The position numbers were made by a program, and so were the translations under genes. Of a stretch of 63,405 nt of DNA, positions 16,971 through 25,532 are shown piece after piece (the first letter of the stretch is position 1; every line of letters begins with the position of its first letter). The notes below the pieces were generated by a model. That model worked only from the letters and a program-made list of their open reading frames with translations. It did not search any database and was not told the DNA's origin. The stretch is from Acidimicrobiia bacterium (lineage in GTDB: Bacteria > Actinomycetota > Acidimicrobiia > Acidimicrobiales > AC-14), in the NCBI GenBank assembly GCA_023265045.1, contig JAHFUQ010000006.1:1-63405 (forward strand). Direction: 5' to 3'.

Positions 16971-17300
16971 ATGCCCGGCGACGACGACCTGGACAGCGTG
17001 TTCCGAGCGCTGGCCGATCCGACCCGCCGGTTCCTGCTCGACCTGCTGTTCGCGCGTGACGGCCGCACGCTCACCGAGCTGGAGTCCGAGCTGTCGATGA
17101 CCCGCTTCGGCGCCATGAAGCACCTCAAGGTGCTCGAGGAGGCGGGCCTCGTGGTGACTCGCCGTTCCGGGCGCGCGAAGTTGCACTTCCTCAACCCGGT
17201 TCCGATCCGGCTCATCCACGACCGTTGGATCGACAAGTACACCGAGCGCCATGTCACGGCGCTTCTCGACCTCAAGCACGAACTGGAGAACCCGTCATGA
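16971..17300 (+). CDS. ArsR-family transcriptional regulator
   Basis: The 109-residue winged-helix protein has the typical FRALADPTRRFLLDLLFARD start and the recognition region ESELSMTRFGAMKHLKVLEE. It lacks obvious metal-binding cysteines, like the ArsR members that sit next to SRPBCC/AHSA1 genes. It probably represses its own operon through the palindrome just upstream. The mRNA appears leaderless. Its stop overlaps the next start (ATGA). Confidence 0.92.
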   Translation: MPGDDDLDSVFRALADPTRRFLLDLLFARDGRTLTELESELSMTRFGAMKHLKVLEEAGLVVTRRSGRAKLHFLNPVPIRLIHDRWIDKYTERHVTALLDLKHELENPS

Positions 17301-17821
17301 GCACCTCCACAACGACTGTCGCGACGACCACCCAGGTCTACCGGGTTTACATCAAGGCCCCGGCCGAGAAGATCTGGCAGGCCATCACCGACCCCGAGTG
17401 GACGAACCGCTACGGCTACACCGGCTATGTCCACTACGACCTGCGCCCGGGCGGCGCCCTCAAGGTCGTCCCCGGCGAGGAGTTCAAGGCCAAGGCCGAA
17501 GCCAACGGCTACCCCTGCCCCGACGTGATCATCGACGGCGAGGTCGTCGAGGCGGACCCGCCCCGCAGGCTCGTGACCACGTGGCGGATGCTGATGGACC
17601 CCGAGACGGCGGCTGAGGGCTTCACCCGCATCACCTACGAGATCAAGCCGACGGGCCGCGGCTATTGCTCGCTCACCCTTGTCCACGAGCTCGAGGGCGC
17701 GCCCAAGCTGGCCATGGTCGTCAGTGGGCAGTGGGAGGACGACGGCGCCGGCGGCGGTCACGCCTGGGTCCTCAGTGACCTCAAGTCGCTGCTCGAGACC
17801 GGCTCGATCCTCGCCGGCTGA
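17297..17821 (+). CDS. SRPBCC (AHSA1-like) domain protein
   Basis: The 174-residue protein has VYIKAPAEKIWQAITDPEWT at its start and the helix DDGAGGGHAWVLSDLKSLLE at its end, framing the hydrophobic cavity of the START/SRPBCC fold. ArsR-SRPBCC pairs are common in actinobacteria; the ligand is usually unknown. The ATGA overlap with the regulator shows tight co-expression. It converges on the DUF2017 gene, with only two bases between the stop codons. Confidence 0.88.
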   Translation: MSTSTTTVATTTQVYRVYIKAPAEKIWQAITDPEWTNRYGYTGYVHYDLRPGGALKVVPGEEFKAKAEANGYPCPDVIIDGEVVEADPPRRLVTTWRMLMDPETAAEGFTRITYEIKPTGRGYCSLTLVHELEGAPKLAMVVSGQWEDDGAGGGHAWVLSDLKSLLETGSILAG

Positions 17822-17823
17822 GG

Positions 17824-18303
17824 TCAGCCAGCCAAGGCCTCGATCAGCTCGCTCTGCAGCATGCTGAGGTAGTCGTAGGCGGCGAACGCCGGCGTCCGGG
17901 GGTCCTCCCTCGACGTCGGGCGTTCGTCGCCTTCCTCCGTGACGTCGAGGCGCATGCCGAGCACGAGGCGCACCTCGTTGATGGCGCGCATCCAGGCGTC
18001 CGCCTGCTCGCGGTCGAGGTGCTCGGCGTCGGCGCTCGACTCGAGCTCGGCCAGGGCGGCGAGGTGGGCGTCCACCAGCTCGACGTGGGCGAGGAGCCGG
18101 TACTCGGTCTGGCGGTCCGGGTCGTGGGGGTAGGCCTCCGGGAACAGCCGGTCCATCACCGGGTCCTCGGGGTCCTCGATGACGTCGCGCATCTGGGGCG
18201 CGAGCGAGCGCAGGAACTCCCGCTCGGCGGGGGGGATGCGCAAATCGACGCCGCCCTTGCGGGAGCGCTTGATCCGCCGACCGATGGGTCCACGGGGGGT
18301 CAT
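17824..18303 (-). CDS. DUF2017 family protein
   Basis: The 159-residue acidic protein contains PAEREFLRSLAPQMRDVIED and EYRLLAHVELVDAHLAAL, typical of the DUF2017 family that accompanies clpS in actinobacteria. It begins 8 bp after the clpS stop. A link to the Clp protease adaptor system is implied by the conserved neighbourhood, but the mechanism is unknown. Confidence 0.85.
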   Translation of the reverse strand: MTPRGPIGRRIKRSRKGGVDLRIPPAEREFLRSLAPQMRDVIEDPEDPVMDRLFPEAYPHDPDRQTEYRLLAHVELVDAHLAALAELESSADAEHLDREQADAWMRAINEVRLVLGMRLDVTEEGDERPTSREDPRTPAFAAYDYLSMLQSELIEALAG

Positions 18304-18310
18304 CGCAGCC

Positions 18311-18613
18311 TCACTCGTCGTGCTCCATGGTGGCCCAGAGGCCGTGCTCGTGCAGCCGGAAGACGTAGATCTCCGCCTTGTCGCGAGGCTCGCTGGCCAC
18401 GACCGCCTTGCCCTTGTAGTGGACGTCGAGCATCAGTTGGGTGGCCTTCTCCTTGCTGTAGCCGAACAACTTCTGGAACACGAAGGTGACGTACGCCATC
18501 AGGTTGATGGGGTCGTTCCAGACAATTACAACCCACGGACGATCGGGGCGGACGTCCGCGCCGATCTCCGGCTCTTTGACCTCGACGGGAGCTGCTGCGG
18601 GCGTCGCCGGCAC
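18311..18613 (-). CDS. clpS: ATP-dependent Clp protease adaptor ClpS
   Basis: The 100-residue protein has the core [20 protein letters not shown] and [13 protein letters not shown] at the end. ClpS binds N-degron substrates and hands them to ClpA/ClpC-ClpP; the acidic D and N of WNDP form part of the N-end pocket. The start is a GTG at 18613 with TAGCCT six bases upstream; that TAG is the stop codon of ctaA, so clpS seems to have its own leaderless promoter. Confidence 0.93.
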   Translation of the reverse strand: MPATPAAAPVEVKEPEIGADVRPDRPWVVIVWNDPINLMAYVTFVFQKLFGYSKEKATQLMLDVHYKGKAVVASEPRDKAEIYVFRLHEHGLWATMEHDE

Positions 18614-18622
18614 GGTTAAAGG

Positions 18623-19549
18623 CTACGTCTCTTGGCGGGCGAGGACATTCGGCGCGGTCGCCGCCTGGGGCGCCGGCCAGACGGCGAACGCGAGCAGGAA
18701 ACGGACGGCCGCGGCCCAGACGAGCGTCGCTCCGGCGATGTGGAAGCCGACCAGCAGGACCGGGACGCCGGTGAAGTACTGGGCGTAGCCCAGCCCCGCT
18801 TGAGCGGCGGCCACGGCCACGAGCACCTCGCCGGCGCGGAGGAGCGACGCCGGCGCGCCCGCCTGGCGGAGCCGCCACAGCGTCACCAGGGTGACCGAGA
18901 TGAACAGGATCACGCTCACGCCGTGGAACCGGGCGACGTCTGGCACCGCGAACGGGAGCCGCTCGACATCGGGATCGCCCCCGTGGGGCCCCGAACCCGT
19001 CACGAGCGTGCCGAGGAACACGGCCAGGCCGGCCGCGACCAGCACCAGCCGTCCCATCAAACGGAGGTCGGGGCCCACCGCGGGACGCGAGACGGCGCCG
19101 TCGGGTTGGGCGGCACGGTGGTGGAGCACCACGGCGTCGGCCAGAAGCACCATCGACAGCATGAAGTGGGCCATCACGAAGCCGGGCCTCAGCTCGAACA
19201 ATACGGTGAGCCCGCCCAGCACGATCTGGGCCACGACGCCTCCCACCAAGCCGAGGGACAACCAGGTGAGGTCACGGCGGCGGGGCCGGCGCACGAGAGC
19301 GCCCAACACGGCCACGATGACGGCCACCGAGACCAGCCCCGTGATCGTCCGGTTCACGAACTCGACCATGGCGTGGTACTCGAGCGGCGCCACCACCCGC
19401 CGGTTGCTGCAGGTCGGCCAGTCCGGGCAGCCGAGGCCCGAGCCGGTGATCCGCACCGCGCCGCCGGTGATGATGATGAACCCGACCGCCAGCGCCGCCA
19501 CCAGCGTCAAGCGGCGGTAAGCGACCGGGGAGAGGTGCGGAACTGGCAT
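18623..19549 (-). CDS. ctaA: COX15/CtaA-type heme A synthase
   Basis: The 308-residue membrane protein has eight predicted hydrophobic helices. Motifs include GGAVRITGSGLGCPDWPTCS with a cysteine pair, EFVNRTITGLV with the first conserved histidine region upstream (EYHAMVEF), VTGSGPHGGDP and ARFHGVSVILF. It oxidises the C8 methyl of heme O to make heme A for cytochrome oxidase. The ATG at 19549 gives a short N terminus before the first helix; the frame is open further upstream, but that part runs over another gene. Confidence 0.9.
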   Translation of the reverse strand: MPVPHLSPVAYRRLTLVAALAVGFIIITGGAVRITGSGLGCPDWPTCSNRRVVAPLEYHAMVEFVNRTITGLVSVAVIVAVLGALVRRPRRRDLTWLSLGLVGGVVAQIVLGGLTVLFELRPGFVMAHFMLSMVLLADAVVLHHRAAQPDGAVSRPAVGPDLRLMGRLVLVAAGLAVFLGTLVTGSGPHGGDPDVERLPFAVPDVARFHGVSVILFISVTLVTLWRLRQAGAPASLLRAGEVLVAVAAAQAGLGYAQYFTGVPVLLVGFHIAGATLVWAAAVRFLLAFAVWPAPQAATAPNVLARQET

Positions 19550-19601
19550 GCCCCGGCGATGGTACGGGAAGTGATGACGGAACTCGGAAGGGAGGTTTGG
19601 C

Positions 19602-19754
19602 TTGCCCAACAACGACGAGGTGACCGAGATCGAGGAGGAGAAGGAACAGCAGGTGCTCGAGCGCGAGCCGCTCGAGCAGGAGCTGATGCAGAAGGACGAG
19701 TCCCAGGTCGGCGCGCACATCGAGAACGCCCAGGGCCAGGGCAAGGGGGAGTAG
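19602..19754 (+). CDS. Tiny highly charged protein (50 residues)
   Basis: A TTG start at 19602 follows AAGGGAGG with good spacing. The peptide reads MPNNDEVTEIEEEKEQQVLE, then REPLEQELMQKDE and ends QGQGKGE, almost all charged or glutamine. It would form one long amphipathic or coiled helix. The strong leader argues for a real gene. I do not recognise it; it lies between ctaA and a membrane protein gene. Confidence 0.5.
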   Translation: MPNNDEVTEIEEEKEQQVLEREPLEQELMQKDESQVGAHIENAQGQGKGE

Positions 19755-19814
19755 CGGCGCCGCCTCTTGGGCACAAACGAATCAAGGTTCCGCAGTCCGA
19801 CCCAGGAGGCAGTC

Positions 19815-20696
19815 GTGGGCACTCGACCGATCGTCGAAACCCGGCGTGATCGCAAGGCACTCGTTGCCGACGCCGGCTTCAAGCAGCTCTCATTGATGAG
19901 CGTGTTTGCCGGGGTGTTCGCCGCCTACGGCTCCTTCGCCGTTCTGGCCGGCGTTGCGGTCGGGGTGATCAAGGCCGCGAACGTCGACATCGACCTGGCG
20001 ACGCAGTGGCACGACCTGGGCATAGCCGGCGGCTTCGTCGTGGCCGGCCTCCTGCTGCTCGCCTATCTCTTCGGCGGGTACGTCGCCGGCCGCATGGCGC
20101 GCCGCTCGGGCCTGCTCCACGGGGCATTCGTGTTTCTGCTCGGGGTCGCCATCGCAATCGGCGCCGCGGCGCTGGCCCGGTGGCTCGGCGGAAGCGAGGT
20201 GGCGGCGTCCAACCTGCGCGACCTCGGCGTCCCCACGACGGCGGCGGAGTGGCGCGACATCGCGACCGTCGCAGGCATCGCATCCCTCGCCGCCATGCTC
20301 GCCGGCGCCCTGGCCGGCAGCGTGCTGGGCGAGCGTTGGCACTCGAAGCTGCTGGCCCGAGCCCTCGACCCCCAGATCGGCGCCGAGGCCGAGGCCCATC
20401 GCGACGCCCAACGTCGCGCCGCCGAGGCGGAGGAGTTGCGCACCGCGTCGTTCCGGCGGGTGCGGGCGACCACGCCGACCCGTACCCGGCGCGTCGACAA
20501 CGACGACGACGACACGGTCCCGGTCCGGCGCGACCGCCGGTGGGACAAGCCCATGCGCTGGGAGCCCGCCACCAACGCCGCCAAGGCCGACGCCGCCAAG
20601 GCCGACGCCGCCAAGGTGAGGAAGGCGAACGCCGAGGTCGACCGGGCCGCCGAGGAGGCCAAGCCGCTGGTTACGGGCCGGCCGACTGGGCGGTAG
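19815..20696 (+). CDS. Four-helix membrane protein of unknown function
   Basis: The GTG at 19815 is preceded by AGGAGG (19804-19809), so the longer frame upstream is unlikely to be used. The 293-residue protein has hydrophobic segments near residues 25-50, 70-90, 100-120 and 150-175, and then a long charged tail with NDDDDTVPVRRDRR and the alanine-lysine repeat AAKADAAKADAAKV. The tail is probably cytoplasmic. Similar TM-plus-charged-tail proteins are common in actinobacteria without known function. It overlaps the end of the ABC gene by 26 bp, tail to tail. Confidence 0.75.
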   Translation: MGTRPIVETRRDRKALVADAGFKQLSLMSVFAGVFAAYGSFAVLAGVAVGVIKAANVDIDLATQWHDLGIAGGFVVAGLLLLAYLFGGYVAGRMARRSGLLHGAFVFLLGVAIAIGAAALARWLGGSEVAASNLRDLGVPTTAAEWRDIATVAGIASLAAMLAGALAGSVLGERWHSKLLARALDPQIGAEAEAHRDAQRRAAEAEELRTASFRRVRATTPTRTRRVDNDDDDTVPVRRDRRWDKPMRWEPATNAAKADAAKADAAKVRKANAEVDRAAEEAKPLVTGRPTGR

Positions 20697-22584
20697 GCCG
20701 GGCGTACTGCGTGAGGTACAGCTCCCGGTAGAGGCCGTCGCGCTCGATCAACTGGAGGTGGGTGCCTCGCTCGACGATGCGCCCCTCGTCCACCACGAGG
20801 ATCTGGTCGGCGGCCTGGATGGTGGACAAGCGATGGGCGATGACCAGCGACGTGCGGCTCGCCCGCGCTTCCGCCAGCGCCTGCTGCACCAGCAGCTCGG
20901 TTTCCGAGTCGAGGTGGGCGGTCGCCTCGTCGAGGATGACGATGGCCGGGCTCTTGAGCAGCACGCGGGCGAGGGCCAGCCGCTGCTTCTCGCCGCCTGA
21001 CAGCCGGTAGCCCCGCTCGCCCACGATGGTGTCGTACCCGTCGGGCAGCCCACTGATGAGATCGTGGATGCGGGCCGCGACGCAGGCGGCGACTATCTCG
21101 GCCTCGGTGGCCTCCGGCCGCGCGTAGCGGAGGTTGGCGCCGATCGTGTCGTGGAACAGGTGCGGGTCTTGCGTCACCATCCCGATCGACGCCGTGAGGC
21201 TCGTGAGGGTGAGGTCGCGCACGTCGTTGCCGTCGACCCGCACCTCGCCGGCCGTCACGTCGTACAGCCGGGGAACCAGGTTGCACAGCGTCGTCTTGCC
21301 CGCCCCGTTGGGCCCGATCAGGGCGATCATCTCGCCCGGCTCGGCAGTGAACGTCACACCCTTGAGGATCACGCCCGACGGCTCGTCTGACAGCGGGGCG
21401 TTGACGTCGGCCTCCAGCGAGGCGATCGAGACGGTCGACGGCGCCGGGTACCGGAACCACACGTTGTCGAACTCGATGCGCCCGGCGGGGTCGACGAGGT
21501 CGTAGGACCCAAGGGACTCGACGATCGAGGGCTTGGCGTCCAGCACCTCGAACACCCGCTCGAACGACACGAACGCGGTCATCACGTCGACCTGGGCGTT
21601 GGTCAACTGCGTCAGCGGCCCGTAGAGGCGGGCGACGTACAGGGCGAGGGCGGTCAGCGTCCCGACCGACAGCGTCCCCTCGATCACGAACCGGGTGCCG
21701 AGCCAGTAGATCATCACGGTGCCGGCCGCCCCGAGCAGGCCGAGGGCGGCGAAGAAGACGCGTCCCAGCAGGGCGGTCTTGATGCCGATGTCGCGCACCC
21801 GACCCGCCTTCTCACGGAATTCCGCCGTCTCGCGCGCGGGGTGCCCGAACAGCTTGACGAGCAGAGCGCCCGACACGTTGAAGCGCTCGGTCATCGTCGT
21901 GTTCATCGCCGCGCTGAGGTTGAACGACTCCTTGGTCAACTTCTGGAGGCGGCGGCCGACCCGTTTGGCGGGCACGACGAACACCGGGACGACGAGCACG
22001 GTCAGCAGAGTCAGCTCCCACTGGAGGCGCAGCATGACGATCAGGGTGACGAAGAGGGTGAACACGTTCTGGACGACGCTGCCCAGCGTGGTGGTGAACG
22101 CCCGCTGCGCGCCCTGGACGTCGCCGTTGAGCCGGGACAGCAGCGCCCCCGTCTGTGTGCGGGTGAAGAACGCGAGGGGCATGCGGTTGACGTGCTCGTG
22201 CAGCGCCGATCGGAGGTCGAAGATCAGCCCCTCGCCGATGCGGGCCGTCCACCACCGCTGGAAGAGGTTGAGCACGAGGTCGGTGAGGGCCAGCGCGATC
22301 GCAACCAGGGCCAGCATGTTGACCCCGGCCAGGTCCCGGCGGGGGATGGCGTGGTGGTCGATGATCGCCCGGAACACCAGGGGCGGCATGATCGTGACGA
22401 TGGCGGAGGCCAGGATCGTGGCGATGTAGCCCGCGAGCATGAAGCGGTACGGGCGGGCGAAGTACCACACCCGCCGCAGGACGGCCCGGTCGAGCTTCGC
22501 CCCCGCGATGAACTCGGGGTCGCGTCCCCACGGGGCGTGCTCGTGCCACCCCCCACCCATCGGCCGTGCCCCAAAGCCTCGCAT
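20671..22584 (-). CDS. ABC exporter: fused permease and ATPase (MsbA/MdlB type)
   Basis: This 637-residue half-transporter has six predicted helices (residues 45-340) followed by an ATPase with Walker A GPNGAGKTT, signature LSGGEKQRLALARVL, Walker B VILDEATAHLD and the switch H in VIAHRLST. It forms a dimer that exports a lipid or drug. The ATG at 22584 lies eight bases after TACCGT and was chosen for that reason over the TTG nine bases upstream. It is divergent from a lipoprotein gene. Confidence 0.93.
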   Translation of the reverse strand: MRGFGARPMGGGWHEHAPWGRDPEFIAGAKLDRAVLRRVWYFARPYRFMLAGYIATILASAIVTIMPPLVFRAIIDHHAIPRRDLAGVNMLALVAIALALTDLVLNLFQRWWTARIGEGLIFDLRSALHEHVNRMPLAFFTRTQTGALLSRLNGDVQGAQRAFTTTLGSVVQNVFTLFVTLIVMLRLQWELTLLTVLVVPVFVVPAKRVGRRLQKLTKESFNLSAAMNTTMTERFNVSGALLVKLFGHPARETAEFREKAGRVRDIGIKTALLGRVFFAALGLLGAAGTVMIYWLGTRFVIEGTLSVGTLTALALYVARLYGPLTQLTNAQVDVMTAFVSFERVFEVLDAKPSIVESLGSYDLVDPAGRIEFDNVWFRYPAPSTVSIASLEADVNAPLSDEPSGVILKGVTFTAEPGEMIALIGPNGAGKTTLCNLVPRLYDVTAGEVRVDGNDVRDLTLTSLTASIGMVTQDPHLFHDTIGANLRYARPEATEAEIVAACVAARIHDLISGLPDGYDTIVGERGYRLSGGEKQRLALARVLLKSPAIVILDEATAHLDSETELLVQQALAEARASRTSLVIAHRLSTIQAADQILVVDEGRIVERGTHLQLIERDGLYRELYLTQYARPTAQSAGP

Positions 22585-22674
22585 CCGCCGCAACGGTACG
22601 ACGAAACGCAGGCGTCGGGCGTCGGGCGTCGGCCCCGGCGTATCACCAGCCTCGGCGGCGTACTCTTCGGGAAG

Positions 22675-23367
22675 GTGATGCGATCGCGGTCGTCCCTGCC
22701 GATGGGGTTGATGGCGGTGCTTGTCGTCCTCACCTCGTGTCGTGGTGACGTCCGTAGCTCGGCCGAACGTGGTGCCACGACCTCGCCTACGTCGGCCTCC
22801 GCGCCCACGCTCGCGCCCTCGGCCTCCAGCACGACGCCGCCGACGGTCCCGAACGGCCGCAAGGTGACCTGGGAGAACGTGACGCTCACTGTCCCGGCGG
22901 ACTGGAAGACCAACCTTTCGCCCGGCAACTTCGCGGCCGGGCCGAGGATCTACGACTTCCGGGGCTACTCCCTTGCCCGGCTGAACGGGATTTCAGGGTT
23001 CGACGGTTCGATCGACGACCTCAAGCCGGCCGCGTGCCTGCGCACCGACAACACCAGCAACCCCCTTGTGCCGACGGCAGTAACGCTCGTGGAAACCGGG
23101 TTCGCGCCGGTTGGGGACCGCACGGCCCAGTTCCGCCGGTGGACGGCCACGTGCCCGGCGGGCATGGAGGAGCACCGCGCGTGGGTCCTGCCGATCTCTC
23201 GTATCGCGCTCTACGAGATGTGCCACGACGGCAACACCGTGACAGTGGCCCAGAGCGCGATGGTGGTCGACTCGGCGACGCCCCAGCGGACCTTCGGCCA
23301 CCCATACCCGAACGAGCTGCGCAGCTCCTGTCGCGACGACCTCATCGACTCGGCGACGGGCACGTAG
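22675..23367 (+). CDS. Lipoprotein of unknown function
   Basis: The protein begins with a signal peptide (RSRSSLPMGLMAVLVVLTSC) with a good lipobox VLTSC, followed by a low-complexity S/T/P/A linker and a 160-residue domain with GRKVTWENVTLTVPADWKTN and four cysteines that may form disulfides. Start choice: TACTCT lies eight bases before the GTG at 22675; the ATG at 22678 is the next codon. The domain resembles small actinobacterial surface proteins without known role. Confidence 0.7.
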   Translation: MMRSRSSLPMGLMAVLVVLTSCRGDVRSSAERGATTSPTSASAPTLAPSASSTTPPTVPNGRKVTWENVTLTVPADWKTNLSPGNFAAGPRIYDFRGYSLARLNGISGFDGSIDDLKPAACLRTDNTSNPLVPTAVTLVETGFAPVGDRTAQFRRWTATCPAGMEEHRAWVLPISRIALYEMCHDGNTVTVAQSAMVVDSATPQRTFGHPYPNELRSSCRDDLIDSATGT

Positions 23368-23424
23368 CGGTCGTGCCGGGCACCGACCCACTACCAGGTC
23401 CTCGGCATCCCGGCGGAGGCCGTC

Positions 23425-23895
23425 TCAGCGCCTCCGGAGTTCCTCCAGGTGCTCGGCGTAGTGGTCATAGGTGAGCGCGCCGATGCGAGCGAGGTACTCG
23501 TCGTTCCGCGCTTCGTCGTCGGTGATGGTTTCCAGCACCGCCAGGAGGCGTTCGTGGGCCCGATCCCAGCGCGCCATCACTTCCTGCGCCGGCTTCGCCC
23601 GCGCCCACGCCGCCTCGCGCGCGTTGTGCACGTCGGCGGCCGGCCACGGCTCGCCCGGTCCGAGCGCCAGGTCCTCCCCGCCGTACCACTCGGCAGGGAC
23701 GACCTCTCGTCGACGGTACATGGCGTTGACGATCGGGTAGACCGCCTCCTCCCAGAACGACACGTGGGCGACCATCTCCTTGACGCTCCACCCCGCAGGC
23801 GTCCTCGCGTCCATCTGGGGTTCGGCGGCGTCTCGAAGCTGCCGCCATCCCAACTCAACCAGCTCCAGCTGTCGTGCCAAGGACCCACTCGTCAT
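23425..23895 (-). CDS. DinB/ClbS-like four-helix-bundle protein
   Basis: The 156-residue protein contains TPAGWSVKEMVAHVSFWEEA, whose histidine fits the first metal ligand of DinB folds, and LTYDHYAEHLEELRRR at the end, giving the last histidine pair. Such proteins are thiol-dependent transferases or metal proteins. The ATG at 23895 follows GGATGGAGCG. It is divergent from the metallopeptidase gene. Confidence 0.78.
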   Translation of the reverse strand: MTSGSLARQLELVELGWRQLRDAAEPQMDARTPAGWSVKEMVAHVSFWEEAVYPIVNAMYRRREVVPAEWYGGEDLALGPGEPWPAADVHNAREAAWARAKPAQEVMARWDRAHERLLAVLETITDDEARNDEYLARIGALTYDHYAEHLEELRRR

Positions 23896-23948
23896 CGCTC
23901 CATCCTTCCCGCCGCACCCCGCCAAAGCGACTCACTAGCCTTCGCCGG

Positions 23949-25382
23949 ATGGCGACTACGACGAAGAAGGCGGCGGCGGCAAAGAGGGCGCCCGCGGCGA
24001 AGACCGTACGGGTGTGGGAAGACGATCCGATGTCCGAGGGGGCGGCGCCGATCGAGCGGCCCGTCCCCACCCTTCCAAAGGCCCGTATGAAGCTGGCCTT
24101 CGACGTAGCCCAGCCGCCGGCCGGCTTGTACGACCTGGGCACGCCCGAGTTCCGGTGGTGGACGACCGCCGAATCGCTCAGCCGGGCCGTCGGCTTCTGG
24201 CAGCCGCTGCTGCCCAAGGCGACGACGTGGCAGGGAGGGCCGGAGCTGACCGTTCGCCTCGACGCGGGCGACAAGCTCAATGCGTTCTACAACCGCCAGA
24301 CGCTGTCGTTCTTCCACGCCACGGTGAAGGGCCAGACGGTGTTCTCGGGCGACAGCCCGGACGTCGCGACCCACGAGTGCGGCCACGCCGTCCTGGACGC
24401 CATCCGTCCCGAGCTGTGGAGCGCGATGAGCCACGAGGTCGCCGCCTTCCACGAGTCCTTCGGCGACATGAGCGCCCTGCTGACGGGTCTGCAACTGCCG
24501 TCGGTGCGCGATGCGGTGATGGCCGAGACGGGCGGGATCCTCAACCGCACCTCGCGCCTGTCCCGCGTCGCCGAGCAACTCGGGTGGGCGGTTCGCCAGC
24601 GCACGCCGTGCGCCGCCGACGCCGATTGCCTGCGCAACGCAGTCAACTGCTTCTTCTACCAGCCACCTGAGGCGCTGCCGGTGCTGGGGCCGGCGGCCCT
24701 GCTGTCGTCCGAGCCGCATTCGTACTCGCGCGTGTTCACCGCCGCGTTCCTGCTGACGCTGACCGGCATGGTGATCACCATCGGGCCGCCGAGCAGCGCC
24801 GTGCTGAGCGAGGCCAGCCAGGACGCAGGCAGGCTTCTGGTGGCGGCCGTGCGAGCCGCGCCGATCGCGCCCAACTACATGTCGCAGGTGGCGGCCGCGT
24901 TCGTCGCCGCCGACAAGCAGCTCTTCGACGGCAAGTACCTCGACGCCATCGCGAACGGTTTCATCGGCAAAGGCCTGCTGACCGAGTCGGCCGTGCAAGC
25001 GGCGTCGTCGCCGCCCGCGGTCAGCCTGATGGCGACCGGCTCGGCCGCGGCTACGAGGAACGGGCTGTCGGTCATCACCCTCGCGGGGCAGGACTTCGGC
25101 CTCGACCGGCCCATTGTCTGCGAGGCGGCGACCGAGGCGCAGCAGTTCGCCGTGGCCGCGGTCGCCAACGACGGCGGTCCCGCTCGGGCCCCGTCGGCGG
25201 AAGCCACCGCCCGGGGATTCCTCCGTGAACTGCTGGTGCGGAACCGGGTGGCCCGCCCGGGCCGGGAGGCGGGAGACCGCACGCAGACACACGAGCTGGT
25301 CGAGGACGGTGGCGCCCTGCGCGTCGTCCGCCGTTTGTTCGACGTGGGAGTACCTTGGCCCATCGATGGACGAGAAGTCTGA
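23949..25382 (+). CDS. Zinc metallopeptidase-like protein (HExxH, thermolysin-like)
   Basis: The 477-residue protein starts with a lysine/alanine-rich segment and has ATHECGHAVLD (H142, E143, H146) followed by AFHESFGDMSALL (E169, D173), the spacing expected for a gluzincin active site related to thermolysin. There is no signal peptide, so it acts in the cytoplasm or is exported another way. The last 35 residues contain THELVEDGGALRVVRRLFD, a segment repeated in the next protein. TAGCCT lies seven bases before the ATG, suggesting a leaderless mRNA. The next start lies inside its last codons. Confidence 0.8.
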   Translation: MATTTKKAAAAKRAPAAKTVRVWEDDPMSEGAAPIERPVPTLPKARMKLAFDVAQPPAGLYDLGTPEFRWWTTAESLSRAVGFWQPLLPKATTWQGGPELTVRLDAGDKLNAFYNRQTLSFFHATVKGQTVFSGDSPDVATHECGHAVLDAIRPELWSAMSHEVAAFHESFGDMSALLTGLQLPSVRDAVMAETGGILNRTSRLSRVAEQLGWAVRQRTPCAADADCLRNAVNCFFYQPPEALPVLGPAALLSSEPHSYSRVFTAAFLLTLTGMVITIGPPSSAVLSEASQDAGRLLVAAVRAAPIAPNYMSQVAAAFVAADKQLFDGKYLDAIANGFIGKGLLTESAVQAASSPPAVSLMATGSAAATRNGLSVITLAGQDFGLDRPIVCEAATEAQQFAVAAVANDGGPARAPSAEATARGFLRELLVRNRVARPGREAGDRTQTHELVEDGGALRVVRRLFDVGVPWPIDGREV

Positions 25383-25530
25383 GCACGACCGGTACGTGGA
25401 GGCGTTGATCGCGCGGGGCGAGGCCGCCCGCGCGGTGGACGGCGAGCTCCCCGGCGATGCGACCCATGAGATCGTCGAGGACGAGGACGGCAACGTCACC
25501 GTCGTCCGCCGGCGATTCTCGATCACCTGA
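25366..25530 (+). CDS. 54-residue protein sharing the metallopeptidase tail motif
   Basis: The ATG at 25366 lies inside the end of the metallopeptidase gene (17-bp overlap). The protein reads DEKSEHDRYVEALIARGEAA and ends THEIVEDEDGNVTVVRRRFS. The second half aligns with the tail of the metallopeptidase (THELVEDGG-ALRVVRRLFD), including at DNA level. This suggests a duplicated docking tag or beta-hairpin. It could be an inhibitor, chaperone or substrate of its neighbour. I know no family for it. Confidence 0.6.
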   Translation: MDEKSEHDRYVEALIARGEAARAVDGELPGDATHEIVEDEDGNVTVVRRRFSIT

Positions 25531-25532
25531 GC

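Noticed and set aside
20671..20696. Overlap of two converging genes as a sign of error
   Set aside because: A 26-bp tail-to-tail overlap is normal in a compact genome, and both C termini look intact.
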